A program made the position numbers and the translations under genes. The notes beneath the pieces were generated by a model that searched no databases, was not told the DNA's origin, and worked only from the letters and a program-made list of their open reading frames with translations. A stretch of 64,000 bases of DNA, taken from NCBI RefSeq assembly GCF_000987775.1, contig NZ_LAHO01000004.1, positions 1 through 64,000 of the forward strand. Reading direction: 5' to 3'. Below, one piece after another: positions 40,435 to 50,259 of this stretch (the stretch's first letter is position 1; each line of letters begins with the position of its first letter). Origin of the DNA: Arsukibacterium ikkense. GTDB lineage: Bacteria; Pseudomonadota; Gammaproteobacteria; Enterobacterales; Alteromonadaceae.

Positions 40435-42540
40435 ATGCGTTTTTCCCTGTCTTTAGTTACTGCTGCGGTATTTACCGCCCTTGTTACCCCTGTTGTTGCG
40501 CACGCTGAAAATGCCGCGGCAGTTACCGCTATTGAACGCATTACGGTGCAAGGCGATTTACGCCAGCAAAGCGCCGGCCAGCTGGCGGGCAGTTTGTCTG
40601 TTGCCACCGAGCAGGATTTACAGCGCCAGTCGGTACAACACCTTGATGAATTACTGAACCAGTTTGCCAACGTTAACTTTAGCGCCGGCGCGTCGCGTGG
40701 TCGCTTTATTCAGGTACGGGGTATTGGTGAGCGTAGCGAATTTGTCGATACCATTAACCCGTCGGTTGGCATGCTGATTGATGGCATTGATTATTCCGGA
40801 TTGGGTATTACCGGCATTAGCGATATTGCCCAGTTTGAAGTGTTTCGCGGCCCGGAAGCAACCCGTTTTGGCGCCAATGCTCTGGCTGGCATGTTAAACC
40901 TGACGACCAAAGGGCCGACTGACACCCCTGAGGGCAAAGTGACTGTGACCCTGGCCGATTACGATAGCTATCAGCTGGCGGGTCAGTTTAGCAATGCCAT
41001 TACTCCGCAGTGGGGCTACAGCCTGGCACTGGAACAGCAGGTTTCTGACGGTTTTATTAAAAATACCCACCTTAAGCGGGACGATACCAATAATATCGAC
41101 GAATTTAATGCCCGGTTTAAATTGGCTTTTCAGCCAAACAGTGATCTTACATTGCAACTGATTAGCCACTTTGTCGATCAGGATAACGGTTATGATGCCT
41201 TTTCACTGGACCGCAACCGCACGACCTTGTCAGACGAGCCAGGCCAGGACAAGTTGCGCAGCAAAGCGCTGGCCTTGCAAACCGACTACCGTGGCTTACC
41301 CTTTGCCCGATTACAGGGCCAGCTGAGCTGGTTAGATGCCGCCATGGATTATGGCTTCGATGAAGACTGGAGCCACGTAGGCCTGCACCCGGATGAATAC
41401 TCGACCACTGACCGCTACTTACGCAATCGTGAGCAGCTAACCCTGGATTACCGGCTTGTTTCCACCGATGCCGGTCGGCTGGGCGACAGTGACTGGGTAC
41501 TGGGCATCTATGCGGCCAGTAAAGAATTTGAGTTAACGCGCCAGTTCTGGAACTGGAGTTTATGGCAGGCCGATAGCTTTGCCAGTGCCCTGACCCGCAC
41601 CAACCTTGCGGTATATACCGAGCTGAGCACGCCAGTTAGCGACAAGTTGACGCTGATTTCCGGCGTACGGCTGGAACGCTACGAGGATGATTATGCCGAT
41701 AGCAGCGGTAACCAGATTGGTAATACCGATACCATGTGGGGCGCCAAACTGAGCCTGAATTATCAGCCAAACCCACAGGCACTGATTTATCTGCTGGGGT
41801 CACGCGGCTATAAGGTGGGTGGGGTAAATGGTGATGCGCTGGCCAAGGCCGCGGATGACAGCCTGAGCGAGCTGATGAGCAAAGCCAGCTTTGCCCCGGA
41901 AACCTTGTATAACGCCGAGTTTGGTGTGAAAGGCACGGCGCTGGACCAAAGCCTGGTTACCCGGGTGGCAGCGTTTTATATGTGGCGTAAAGATATGCAG
42001 GTAAAAGGCTGGCTGAACCCGGACAGCGGGCCGCAGTTTGCCGGCTTTATCGACAACGCGGGTAGCGGTCGCAACTACGGTATCGAAATAGAAAACCGCC
42101 TGCAGCTGCATCCGCAACTGGCAGTGATGCTCAGTGCCAGCTGGCTGAAAACCAAACTGGGTAATTATATCACCATTGACGGTGACGATTTCAGTGGCCG
42201 GGAGCAGGCGCAGGCACCGCGGTTTGGTTACAGTGTGGCGGCAGACTGGTACTTAAGCGACGCAATGACCTTTAACATAGGCCTGCAGGGTAAAGACGCC
42301 TTTTACTATTCTGATGGCCATGAGCAACGCTCAAGCCGGTATGAGTTGTTAAATTTGCGTTTAAGCTATCAGTTACAACACTGGCAGCTGGCAGTGTGGA
42401 GTCGTAATGCGCTTGATAAAGACATCGGCGTGCGCGGTTTTTACTTTGGCAACGACCCAAGGGACGGCTATGCACCGCATCTGTATGAGCAGTTTGCAGA
42501 GCCACGCCGGGTAGGGGTAAGTGCCAGTTATCAGTTCTAG
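40435..42540 (+). CDS. TonB-dependent receptor, predicted thiamine receptor
   Basis: Outer-membrane ligand-gated transporter. The 701 residues from the ATG at 40435 start with a signal peptide (cleavage after VVAHA at 24). The plug domain follows (ITVQGDLRQQS, then SVQHLDELLNQFANVNFSAG, FIQVRGIGERSEFVDTINPS, VFRGPEATRFGANALAGMLN), then a barrel with a terminal SYQF. GGAG stands 12 bases before the ATG. Its position directly behind a TPP riboswitch and before DUF77/PnuT/kinase genes indicates thiamine or a thiamine derivative as substrate. An upstream reading frame through the riboswitch is not protein-coding. Confidence 0.92.
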   Translation: MRFSLSLVTAAVFTALVTPVVAHAENAAAVTAIERITVQGDLRQQSAGQLAGSLSVATEQDLQRQSVQHLDELLNQFANVNFSAGASRGRFIQVRGIGERSEFVDTINPSVGMLIDGIDYSGLGITGISDIAQFEVFRGPEATRFGANALAGMLNLTTKGPTDTPEGKVTVTLADYDSYQLAGQFSNAITPQWGYSLALEQQVSDGFIKNTHLKRDDTNNIDEFNARFKLAFQPNSDLTLQLISHFVDQDNGYDAFSLDRNRTTLSDEPGQDKLRSKALALQTDYRGLPFARLQGQLSWLDAAMDYGFDEDWSHVGLHPDEYSTTDRYLRNREQLTLDYRLVSTDAGRLGDSDWVLGIYAASKEFELTRQFWNWSLWQADSFASALTRTNLAVYTELSTPVSDKLTLISGVRLERYEDDYADSSGNQIGNTDTMWGAKLSLNYQPNPQALIYLLGSRGYKVGGVNGDALAKAADDSLSELMSKASFAPETLYNAEFGVKGTALDQSLVTRVAAFYMWRKDMQVKGWLNPDSGPQFAGFIDNAGSGRNYGIEIENRLQLHPQLAVMLSASWLKTKLGNYITIDGDDFSGREQAQAPRFGYSVAADWYLSDAMTFNIGLQGKDAFYYSDGHEQRSSRYELLNLRLSYQLQHWQLAVWSRNALDKDIGVRGFYFGNDPRDGYAPHLYEQFAEPRRVGVSASYQF

Positions 42541-42560
42541 TGTAAACAGCAGGAGTTGAG

Positions 42561-42809
42561 ATGAAGTTATCAGTAGAAATTAGTAAGTACCCGCTGGCAG
42601 AAGATTATATCGGGCCGATTAAAGGCTTTATTGAACAGCTGAACCAGTATCCGGAGCTGCGGGTGATCACCAATACCATGAGTACCCAGGTATTTGGTGA
42701 TTATGATCAGGTAATGCAGGCGCTGCAAAGCTGTATTAAGGCGTCTTTTGCCCAATACGGCAAGGTGGTGTTTGTCTGTAAGTTTATTCATGGTGACTTA
42801 CAGCCATGA
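42561..42809 (+). CDS. DUF77/YkoF-type thiamine-binding protein
   Basis: The 82-residue protein belongs to the thiamine-binding DUF77 (PF01910) type. It shows VEISKYPLAEDYIGPIKGFI, RVITNTMSTQVFGDYDQVM and VVFVCKFIHGD, giving the ferredoxin-like fold of MTH1187/YkoF. No signal peptide is seen, so it is likely cytoplasmic. It lies 20 bases after the receptor and overlaps pnuT (ATGATG). Its exact part in thiamine uptake is unknown; it may buffer thiamine or its pyrimidine moiety. Confidence 0.82.
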   Translation: MKLSVEISKYPLAEDYIGPIKGFIEQLNQYPELRVITNTMSTQVFGDYDQVMQALQSCIKASFAQYGKVVFVCKFIHGDLQP

Positions 42810-43435
42810 TGCCCTGGTTTAGCCAGGCGCTCGCCGACTGGCAGCTAATGCACAGCCTGGAGTTGCTGGCTACCTTGCTGGCGCTGGCTTATGTGGTGTT
42901 AGCACTGCGCCAGAGCTTGTGGTGCTGGCCCGCCGCCTTGCTAAGCACTATGTTGTTTACCCATATTATGTGGCAGTCGGCTTTACTTTCTGATGCGCTG
43001 CTGCAACTGTACTACGCGGCTATGGCGCTGTATGGCTGGTGGCGCTGGCAACAGCTGAAGCGGCAACATCACGGCGCCAATAAAGTATCTGAATGGCCTT
43101 GGCGCCGACACCTGCAGCTGATTGCCATTACCGGCTTGCTGGGTTTGCTGCTGGGTTATGTTATGGCCAATTATACCCGGGCCGATTTTGCTTATCTGGA
43201 TGCGCAAACTACTGCGTTCAGCGTGATGGCGACCTGGCTGGTAGCACGGAAGTTAGTATCAAACTGGTTGTATTGGGTGGTGATTGATGCTGTGTCCATT
43301 TATGTTTATGCGCAAAAACATCTGTATTTTCTGACCTTGTTGTTTATGCTGTATACCATTATCGCAGTAGCAGGATATTTTATATGGCGGGCGACTTATC
43401 AGCAGCAACCGCAACTGGCAATGCCCGGCAGATAG
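42806..43435 (+). CDS. pnuT: PnuC-family thiamine transporter (PnuT)
   Basis: Inner-membrane facilitator. The 209 residues have about seven membrane helices. The PnuC family features WCWPAALLSTMLFTHIMW, LYYAAMALYGWWRW and WLVARKLVSNWLYWVVIDAVSIYVY are present; the last is the substrate-binding core. Being in a TPP-riboswitch operon, it should carry thiamine rather than nicotinamide riboside. Start ATG at 42806 overlaps the upstream stop; the ATG at 42809 is equally possible. It overlaps the next gene by 52 bases. Confidence 0.9.
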   Translation: MMPWFSQALADWQLMHSLELLATLLALAYVVLALRQSLWCWPAALLSTMLFTHIMWQSALLSDALLQLYYAAMALYGWWRWQQLKRQHHGANKVSEWPWRRHLQLIAITGLLGLLLGYVMANYTRADFAYLDAQTTAFSVMATWLVARKLVSNWLYWVVIDAVSIYVYAQKHLYFLTLLFMLYTIIAVAGYFIWRATYQQQPQLAMPGR

Positions 43436-44289
43436 CGGCATTGTGCCGCCATCTGGAATTTTTTGCTGAGCACCCACCCTTGGCTATCACGCCGTTGGCC
43501 AACGGCGAGCTGAACTTTAACTTTCTGGTGGAAACACGGCGTGGGCGCTATGTGGTGCGTCGTTACCCTGTGCAGGTGAGTGGGGTGTGCCGGCAGCAGG
43601 AGCTACGTTGTCAGCACGCTGCAGCAATAGCCGGTATCGCACCGGCGCCGCTGTGTTTAAATAATCATCAGCAAGTATTGATCAGCGAATTTATTGACGC
43701 AGGCCAGCCTTTTGTTTGCAGCGCGAACAGTATTCCACTGCTGGCCGGCACACTGGCCCAGCTGCACCGGCTATCAGCACAAACCGCTGTGTTACAGCCG
43801 CTGCGCTATTTACAACAGCAGGCCAGCATTGCCGGCGCAGAGGCCGCTGCCGGGCCTTTACTTGCACGCGTGTTAGCGGTTGCAAAGCAGTATCAGGAAC
43901 TGCCGCAAGACCCGGTACTTTGTCATTTGGACTTGCATGCAGGTAATGTGCTTTGGGCCGGGCGCAAAGTATGGTTACTGGATTTTGAATTCGCGCAGCG
44001 GGCTGACAGTTACCTGGATTTGGCGGCAGTAGCGTTGTATTTTCAGCTGTCTGAAGCGGCAGAGCAACTGCTGCTCAGCGCGTACACACAACACCGCAAA
44101 GCATTTGCAGGGCCGCCACCCCAGCTAAAAGTAAAATGGCTGTTGGCAAAAATTGTATTTAGTGGCTTTTGCTGGTTATGGTATCTGAGCTTGCCCCAGC
44201 ACACGCCAGACCGTTTAACACAACTTAACTGCTGGCAGGCAAAGCTGGAGCAGTTATTGGCGTTACAAGCCGCCCAGACGCTCTGCTAA
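43384..44289 (+). CDS. Aminoglycoside/choline kinase-fold protein, predicted thiamine kinase
   Basis: The 301 residues have the APH kinase fold: a glycine-rich N lobe (LANGELNFNFLVETRRGRYVVR), the catalytic HLDLHAGNVLW (Brenner motif with Asp and Asn at the expected places) and LLDFEFAQRADSYLDLA (Mg2+-binding DFE in place of DFG). It is last in the riboswitch operon, after a facilitator, where a kinase would trap thiamine as thiamine phosphate. The start ATG with AGGA 8 bases upstream lies within pnuT. The substrate is inferred from context. Its 3' end overlaps the convergent small HTH gene by 27 bases. Confidence 0.8.
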   Translation: MAGDLSAATATGNARQIAALCRHLEFFAEHPPLAITPLANGELNFNFLVETRRGRYVVRRYPVQVSGVCRQQELRCQHAAAIAGIAPAPLCLNNHQQVLISEFIDAGQPFVCSANSIPLLAGTLAQLHRLSAQTAVLQPLRYLQQQASIAGAEAAAGPLLARVLAVAKQYQELPQDPVLCHLDLHAGNVLWAGRKVWLLDFEFAQRADSYLDLAAVALYFQLSEAAEQLLLSAYTQHRKAFAGPPPQLKVKWLLAKIVFSGFCWLWYLSLPQHTPDRLTQLNCWQAKLEQLLALQAAQTLC

Positions 44290-44445
44290 CACCTTATAGC
44301 GTTTAACGTCATCTTCGTTAAACATGGGCTTACCACTATCGTCCGTTTCCGCAGCAACCAGCAGGTTTTCTCTGGCTAGGCGTTCGACCCTGATATCCGG
44401 GATCCCAAGATACTCCGCAACCTGTTGTACCGACATAAGTGACAT
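44263..44445 (-). CDS. Small excisionase-type helix-turn-helix protein
   Basis: The 60 residues consist of one winged-helix unit of the MerR/excisionase type: SVQQVAEYLGIPDIRVERLARE, then LLVAAETDDSGKPMFNEDDVKRYK, in which a strand pair precedes the last helix (HTH_17-like). AGGAT lies 7 bases upstream of the ATG. There is no integrase or phage gene beside it, so it is more likely a small regulator than an excision factor. It overlaps the 3' end of the kinase gene on the opposite strand. Confidence 0.7.
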   Translation of the reverse strand: MSLMSVQQVAEYLGIPDIRVERLARENLLVAAETDDSGKPMFNEDDVKRYKVLAERLGGL

Positions 44446-44791
44446 ATGATAATCCTAATGAAAATTGTGCTGATAGTAATACCCTATTCAAGCACTTTTT
44501 TGAATTAATAAAAGGGCTATTTTGAAAAAAATATTGGTTTGGTTGCGGGGCCAGGCCAAACTGACTTTAATAGACATTCCGGTAACTTATCGGTATAAAT
44601 ATCGCTGTAATTTTCAAAACAGCCTTTTTGAACCAACCCATAATATAAGTACGACACATCTTCTATGTTGTAAGTTATCTGTTTATCGATAATAAGCTGC
44701 AGGTTGTTCGTACAAGCAAGTAGGGTGGGTTCAGGCCAGAAAAACCAGCAAATATGAATGACGGCGTTTTTGTGAAGGAAGCAGCACTACT
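44446..44791. other. Intergenic region upstream of the first mrp operon
   Basis: About 346 A/T-rich bases with no gene. It must contain the mrpA promoter and that of the divergent small HTH gene. I see no recognised riboswitch, and no strong hairpin. A GAAGGAAG ribosome binding site lies about 10 bases upstream of the mrpA ATG. Confidence 0.5.
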
Positions 44792-47587
44792 ATGATTTTG
44801 GCATGGATCCTATTACTTCCGCTGCTGGGCACCCTGGTGCCGCTATTAGCGGCTAACTGGCGGCGCAGCGCCTGCGCGTTAGCGACGGCTATCCCGCCGG
44901 CTATAGCCTTAATGTTGCTGCTGTATCACGGCAGTGCGGTGTTTGCCGGTGAAACGTTGCGATATACCCTGGGCTGGATCCCGTTACTGGGGCTGGACAT
45001 CAGCATCCGGTTGGACGGCCTGGCGTTTTTGTTCAGTTTATTGATCCTGGGCATTGGCTTACTGATTATTTTGTATGCCCGCTATTATTTGTCTGAACAG
45101 GATTCGATGCCCCGTTTCTATGCTTATCTGATGCTGTTTATGACAGCCATGATGGGCATAGTGTTATCGAATAACGTGTTACAGCTGTGGATGTTCTGGG
45201 AGCTGACCAGTATCAGCTCGTTTTTACTGATCAGTTTCTGGTGGCATAAATCTGAAGCCCGGCGTGGCGCCCGCATGGCGCTGGCCATTACCGGCGCGGG
45301 CGGCTTATGTTTGCTGGCGGCCTTGTTACTATTGGGACAAATTACCGGCAGCTATGATTTAGACGTGATTTTGGCCAGTGGCGCAGTGATCCGTGAGCAT
45401 GGCTGGTATCCGCTGGTGTTGGTGTTGTTTTTGCTGGGCTGTTTTACCAAATCGGCCCAGTTTCCGTTCCATTTCTGGTTGCCTAATGCCATGGCAGCAC
45501 CAACCCCGGTAAGTGCTTACTTACACTCTGCGACTATGGTTAAAGCGGGTATATTTTTACTGGCGCGGTTTTATCCGGCCATGGCCGGTACCGATTTATG
45601 GTTTTTACTGGTCAGTATCACCGGCCTGACGACCTTGTTGGTTGGCGCTTATCTGGCATTGTTTAAACACGATTTAAAAGGCTTACTGGCATACTCGACT
45701 ATCAGCCATTTAGGGTTAATCACCCTGCTGTTTGGTATGGGGACCGATTTAGCTGCCGTGGCAGGGGTGTTTCATATTATTAATCATGCGACGTTTAAAG
45801 CCTCGCTGTTTATGGCCGCCGGCATTATTGACCATGAGTCGGGCTCCCGTGATATGCGAAAGCTTAATGGCTTGTGGCATTTTATGCCGATTACCGCCAC
45901 CCTCGCTATGGTGGCAGCGGCAGCCATGGCTGGCGTACCCTTACTCAATGGCTTTTTGTCGAAAGAAATGTTTTTCGCCGAAACCCTGCATCAGCATTTA
46001 CTGGGCTCGTTATCCTGGATTATTCCGGTGCTGGCAACCATAGCAGCGATTTTTTCCGTGGCCTATTCTATGCGTTTTATTCACGACGTGTTTTTTAATG
46101 GTAAACCCAAAGGCTTAACCAAAACACCGCATGAACCACCACGCTATATGCGAATGCCGGTAGAGGTACTGGTGGTGCTATGCATTCTGGTTGGGGTCGC
46201 GCCGGGTTATGTTATCGGCGATTTGCTGCAGGCAGCATCGTTCTCGGTATTGGGTGGCACGGTACCTGAATATAGCCTGGCCATCTGGCATGGCTTTAAC
46301 CTGCCCTTGCTCATGAGTGTAGTGGCGCTGGCTGCCGGCAGTTTAATTTATATTAACCGCAAGCATTTATTCGATTTTCAAAATACCTTGCCCGGGGTGG
46401 ATGCATTAACGGCCTTTGAGCAGTTGATGGCGGCACTGGCCAAACGCTGCCAGCAGTTTTACAACTGGTTAGACAATGGGTCATTGCAGCGCTATATGGT
46501 GTTTGTGCTGTTAGCCATTATTGTGCTGGCGGGTGCGCCCTTGCTGGAGCTGGATACCTTATTTGGCGGCCGGCCTGAACTGCCGGTAGATGCGGTAAAT
46601 GCCACAGGCGCAGCAATGCTGTTGATCAGTGCCTTCGCAACAGTGGTATTCCACCGCCAGCGGGTGGTGGCCTTGTTGATGATATCGGTAGTAGGCTTAA
46701 TGGTCTCTATTGCCTTTACCCGTTTTTCCGCCCCCGATTTGGCGCTGACCCAGCTGTCGGTAGAAGTGGTGACCATTATCTTGTTAATGCTGGCGCTGTT
46801 CTTTTTACCCCATAAAACACCTAAACAGTCGAGCCCGACCCGGGTACTCAGAGATATTGGCCTGGCCAGTATGGTAGGCGTTGTCATCGGCAGTATCAGT
46901 TATGCCATTATGACCCGCCCTTTCAACACTATTTCAGATTATTTTCTGGCGAATGCCAAAACCGGTGGTGGCGGCACCAATGTGGTGAATGTGATCCTGG
47001 TTGACTTCCGCGGCTTTGATACCATGGGTGAAATCGCCGTGCTGGGAATAGCGGCTCTGGGCATATTTAAACTGTTAACCCGCATTCCGGTGTTTAAACC
47101 CAGCAGTGATGGCGAAGGGCGGCCCTGGGCCCGCGAGCGCCATCCGTTATTACTGGCGACAGTGGCGCAAAGTATTTTACCGATGGCATTGATGGTGTCG
47201 GTGTTTATTTTCTTTCGTGGCCATAACTTACCGGGTGGTGGCTTTATTGCAGGCCTGATCACTGCGGTGGCCATTATCCTGTTGTATATCTCGCAGGGGG
47301 TCGATTGGGTTAAAGCCAGAATGAATATCGAATATCAGCGGGTAGTGGCTATCGGCTTGCTGATTGCATTGCTGACCGGGCTGGCCAGCTTGCTATTTAA
47401 CCGGCCGTTCCTGACATCCTGGTTTGATTATTTCAAATTACCATTGTTTGGCGAGATAGAGCTGGCCAGCGCCATTGCTTTTGATCTGGGTGTTTATATT
47501 ACCGTGGTTGGCGCAACCCTGCTGATCCTGGCCAGCTTAGGTAAAATGACGACCTCGCACCGACCAACACACCAGGAGCCGACCTGA
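44792..47587 (+). CDS. mrpA: Na+/H+ antiporter subunit A with fused MrpB domain
   Basis: Large subunit of a Mrp (multiple resistance and pH) antiporter, related to complex I NuoL. The 931 residues run through about 14 NuoL-like helices with the conserved glutamate helix ([20 protein letters not shown]), [38 protein letters not shown] and [13 protein letters not shown]. The C-terminal region after about 760 is an MrpB-like domain ([26 protein letters not shown]). The fused A+B type is found in six-gene (group 2) Mrp operons. It is followed by mrpC with a one-base TGATG overlap. Confidence 0.93.
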   Translation: MILAWILLLPLLGTLVPLLAANWRRSACALATAIPPAIALMLLLYHGSAVFAGETLRYTLGWIPLLGLDISIRLDGLAFLFSLLILGIGLLIILYARYYLSEQDSMPRFYAYLMLFMTAMMGIVLSNNVLQLWMFWELTSISSFLLISFWWHKSEARRGARMALAITGAGGLCLLAALLLLGQITGSYDLDVILASGAVIREHGWYPLVLVLFLLGCFTKSAQFPFHFWLPNAMAAPTPVSAYLHSATMVKAGIFLLARFYPAMAGTDLWFLLVSITGLTTLLVGAYLALFKHDLKGLLAYSTISHLGLITLLFGMGTDLAAVAGVFHIINHATFKASLFMAAGIIDHESGSRDMRKLNGLWHFMPITATLAMVAAAAMAGVPLLNGFLSKEMFFAETLHQHLLGSLSWIIPVLATIAAIFSVAYSMRFIHDVFFNGKPKGLTKTPHEPPRYMRMPVEVLVVLCILVGVAPGYVIGDLLQAASFSVLGGTVPEYSLAIWHGFNLPLLMSVVALAAGSLIYINRKHLFDFQNTLPGVDALTAFEQLMAALAKRCQQFYNWLDNGSLQRYMVFVLLAIIVLAGAPLLELDTLFGGRPELPVDAVNATGAAMLLISAFATVVFHRQRVVALLMISVVGLMVSIAFTRFSAPDLALTQLSVEVVTIILLMLALFFLPHKTPKQSSPTRVLRDIGLASMVGVVIGSISYAIMTRPFNTISDYFLANAKTGGGGTNVVNVILVDFRGFDTMGEIAVLGIAALGIFKLLTRIPVFKPSSDGEGRPWARERHPLLLATVAQSILPMALMVSVFIFFRGHNLPGGGFIAGLITAVAIILLYISQGVDWVKARMNIEYQRVVAIGLLIALLTGLASLLFNRPFLTSWFDYFKLPLFGEIELASAIAFDLGVYITVVGATLLILASLGKMTTSHRPTHQEPT

Positions 47588-47943
47588 TGGAAACTTTATT
47601 TGCCTGCTGTATTGGCTTTTTAACGGCCTGTGGGGTGTTTTTAATGTTGCGTGGCCGCACCTTCCCGGTGGTGGTAGGGCTAACCATGTTGTCGTATGCC
47701 GTTAACCTGTTTATCTTTGCCTCTGGCCGGCTAAACTTGCGCGGCGCTGTGGTGCTGGGAACGTCAGATAATTATGCTGATCCCTTGCCACAGGCGTTGG
47801 TACTAACGGCAATCGTTATCGGTTTTGCCATGACGGCCTTTCTGGTGATTCTGGCCATTCGGGCCCGCGCGGATTTAGGCAGTGATCATGTTGATGGCAA
47901 ACTGCCGGGCCAGAAACATGCCAAGCGGGAGCCTCGTCAATGA
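47587..47943 (+). CDS. mrpC: Na+/H+ antiporter subunit C
   Basis: NuoK-like subunit of the Mrp complex. The 118 residues have three membrane helices and the family pattern LRGRTFPVVVGLTMLSYAVNLFIFASG and [26 protein letters not shown]. Part of the six-gene antiporter operon; overlaps mrpA by one base and mrpD by four. Confidence 0.93.
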   Translation: METLFACCIGFLTACGVFLMLRGRTFPVVVGLTMLSYAVNLFIFASGRLNLRGAVVLGTSDNYADPLPQALVLTAIVIGFAMTAFLVILAIRARADLGSDHVDGKLPGQKHAKREPRQ

Positions 47944-49454
47944 GCCATTTAATTCTGTTGCCGATATTGCTGCCAATGTTAACGGCACTGCTGATTATGC
48001 TGCCGCCGGTTCATCACTCGCCAGACCGTCGCCGCTGGTTAAGTATGGCGTCTACCTTACTGCTACTGGTGATGTCGGTGTGGTTGCTAAGCCAGACCCT
48101 GACCGATGGCGTAACTTTCTATGCCCTGGGTAACTGGCAACCTCCCTTTGGTATTATTCTGCTGGCCGATACGGTCAGTGTACTGATGGTTTGCCTGACG
48201 TCGTTTCTGGCGCTGGGGGCAATTTGCTATGGCAGTGCCGGTGAAGATGAAAGAGGCAGCTTTTTTCATCCGTTATTCCAGTTTCAGTTAATGGGCATTA
48301 ATGGTGCTTTTTTAACCGGCGATTTATTTAACCTGTTTGTGTTTTTTGAAGTACTGCTGATTGCGTCTTATGCGCTGCTGATCCATGGCGGTGGCAAAAA
48401 TAAAACCAAGGCCGCCGTGCATTATGTGGTGTTAAACCTGGCCGGCTCTGCGGTGTTTTTGTTTGCGCTGGCGATTTTGTACGGCACTCTGGGGACACTG
48501 AATATTGCTGACATGGCACAGAAAATCAGTGCAGTACCGGCTGAAGATATTATGCTGGTTAAAGCCGGTGGCTTGTTGTTACTGATAGTTTTTGCTCTGA
48601 AAGCTGCTATTTTGCCGCTGCAATTCTGGTTACCTGCAACCTATGCGTCGGCGTCGCCGCCGGTAGCGGCATTGTTTGCGGTGATGACTAAAATCGGCGT
48701 TTATGCCTTATTGCGGGTGTACACCACTATTTTTGGCGAACATGCCGGGCCGTTAGCCGGGATGGCGTCGGCCTGGCTATGGCCACTGGGGCTGGCGACC
48801 ATTGTACTGGGTGCTATTGGCGTGCTGGCCAGCCTGGATTTCAGAAAATTAGTCGCAAATTTAGTGCTGGTATCGGTCGGTAGTCTGGTGTGTCTGGTGG
48901 CCATTGGTAATACTGCCGCAAACTCAGCTGTATTGTTTTATACCCTGCACTCTACTTTAGTGACTGCGGCGTTGTTTTTAGTGGCAGATATGATAGCGCT
49001 GCAACGCGGTAAGGCCGCTGACCGATTAGTATCGGCGCGGCGGGTGGCACAACCGGTGTTACTGGGTAGCGTGTTTATGGTCGCGGCGGTATCGGTAGCG
49101 GGGCTGCCGCCACTATCCGGCTTTGTCGGTAAGCTGATGATCCTGCAAGCTGTTGATAGCGGGCCAGCGCAGATTGGTCTGTGGAGTGTGATTCTGGTTT
49201 CCAGCTTACTGGTGTTAATTGGCTTGTCGCGCGCGGGCAGCACCTTGTTCTGGCGGGTCAGTGGCCAGCCAGCCAATGAAGACAAAGCAAAACCGCTGCA
49301 AGTGTTTGCGGTGTGCTGGCTACTTAGCGCCAGTGTCGCCCTGGTGGCGTTTGCCGGGCCAATAACGGCACTGACTCAGCAAGGCGCGGTGCAGTTGGCA
49401 GATATCCCTGCGACCTTGTCTATTATTTTACCTGCAGCAGGAGCTACGCCATGA
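47940..49454 (+). CDS. mrpD: Na+/H+ antiporter subunit D
   Basis: NuoM/N-like proton-translocating subunit. The 504 residues have about 14 membrane helices, the key glutamate in GDLFNLFVFFEVLLIASYAL, a membrane lysine in LKAAILPLQFWLPATYASASPPVAALFAVMTKIGVYAL, and AVSVAGLPPLSGFVGKLMIL. Four-base overlaps on both sides couple it to mrpC and mrpE. Confidence 0.94.
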   Translation: MSHLILLPILLPMLTALLIMLPPVHHSPDRRRWLSMASTLLLLVMSVWLLSQTLTDGVTFYALGNWQPPFGIILLADTVSVLMVCLTSFLALGAICYGSAGEDERGSFFHPLFQFQLMGINGAFLTGDLFNLFVFFEVLLIASYALLIHGGGKNKTKAAVHYVVLNLAGSAVFLFALAILYGTLGTLNIADMAQKISAVPAEDIMLVKAGGLLLLIVFALKAAILPLQFWLPATYASASPPVAALFAVMTKIGVYALLRVYTTIFGEHAGPLAGMASAWLWPLGLATIVLGAIGVLASLDFRKLVANLVLVSVGSLVCLVAIGNTAANSAVLFYTLHSTLVTAALFLVADMIALQRGKAADRLVSARRVAQPVLLGSVFMVAAVSVAGLPPLSGFVGKLMILQAVDSGPAQIGLWSVILVSSLLVLIGLSRAGSTLFWRVSGQPANEDKAKPLQVFAVCWLLSASVALVAFAGPITALTQQGAVQLADIPATLSIILPAAGATP

Positions 49455-49987
49455 GAATGACACCGCGTTTTAGTTGGCTGCCAACGCCCTATCGTAGCTT
49501 ATTGTTGTTTGTGATCTGGCTATTGTTGAACCAGAGCCTTGCGCCCATTCACCTGCTTTTCGGGGTAGTGCTGGCGCTGTTTATTCCGTATATCTGTTAC
49601 CGCTTTCGCGATCCGCAGCCATTGGTGGAAAGGCCACTACTGGCACTACGCTATATTTTGCGGGTTTTTGCCGACATCGTTACCGCCAATGCGCAGGTAG
49701 CGGTGCTGATCCTGGGGCCGGTGCATAAACTGCATCCCGCCTTTGTCAGGGTACCGTTAGATTTACAGCATAACTTACCTATTACGATTCTGGCCGGTAC
49801 CGTATCGATGACGCCGGGTACGGTCAGTGCCGATATTTACCCCTGTACCGAGCATCTTGCGCCAGACGAACCCTTACCGCAGCGCTGGTTGCTGGTGCAT
49901 GTATTAAATCTGGAAGACGAAGCTGAATTAATCGCCACGATTAAACAGCGTTATGAAGCCCCGTTAAAGGAGATCTTTAAATGCTAG
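49451..49987 (+). CDS. mrpE: Na+/H+ antiporter subunit E
   Basis: Small Mrp subunit of 178 residues, with N-terminal helices (LLLFVIWLLLNQSLAPIHLLFG) and a soluble part containing ILAGTVSMTPGTVSADIYP, the MrpE signature. It overlaps mrpD by 4 and mrpF by 7 bases. Confidence 0.92.
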   Translation: MRMTPRFSWLPTPYRSLLLFVIWLLLNQSLAPIHLLFGVVLALFIPYICYRFRDPQPLVERPLLALRYILRVFADIVTANAQVAVLILGPVHKLHPAFVRVPLDLQHNLPITILAGTVSMTPGTVSADIYPCTEHLAPDEPLPQRWLLVHVLNLEDEAELIATIKQRYEAPLKEIFKC

Positions 49988-50250
49988 CCAAGGTTATATT
50001 TCTGGTATTTGGCATGATCAGCCTGGCGTTGTTGCTAAACCTGTGGTCACTGCTGCGCGGCCCCAGTTTGCCGGACCGGATCCTGGCACTGGATACCATG
50101 TACATCAATAGTATCGCCTTAATTATTTTATATGGACTACTGATGGGCTCTCCCTTGTATTTTGAGGCCGCATTACTGATAGCCATGATAGGGTTTATCA
50201 GTACTGTCGCCGTATGTAAGTTTTTCTTACGTGGCGATATCATCGAATAG
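49981..50250 (+). CDS. mrpF: Na+/H+ antiporter subunit F
   Basis: Small three-helix Mrp subunit, 89 residues: LLLNLWSLLRGPSLPDRILALDTMYIN is the family signature with the conserved RGPxxxDR. It is followed by mrpG after 9 bases. A GGAG just before the mrpE stop serves as its ribosome binding site. Confidence 0.92.
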   Translation: MLAKVIFLVFGMISLALLLNLWSLLRGPSLPDRILALDTMYINSIALIILYGLLMGSPLYFEAALLIAMIGFISTVAVCKFFLRGDIIE

Positions 50251-50259
50251 GAGCTTAGT

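Noticed and set aside
44792..47587. Frameshift or assembly fusion creating the 931-residue MrpA
   Set aside because: Fused MrpAB is a known architecture of six-gene Mrp operons, and no separate mrpB is missing from this operon.
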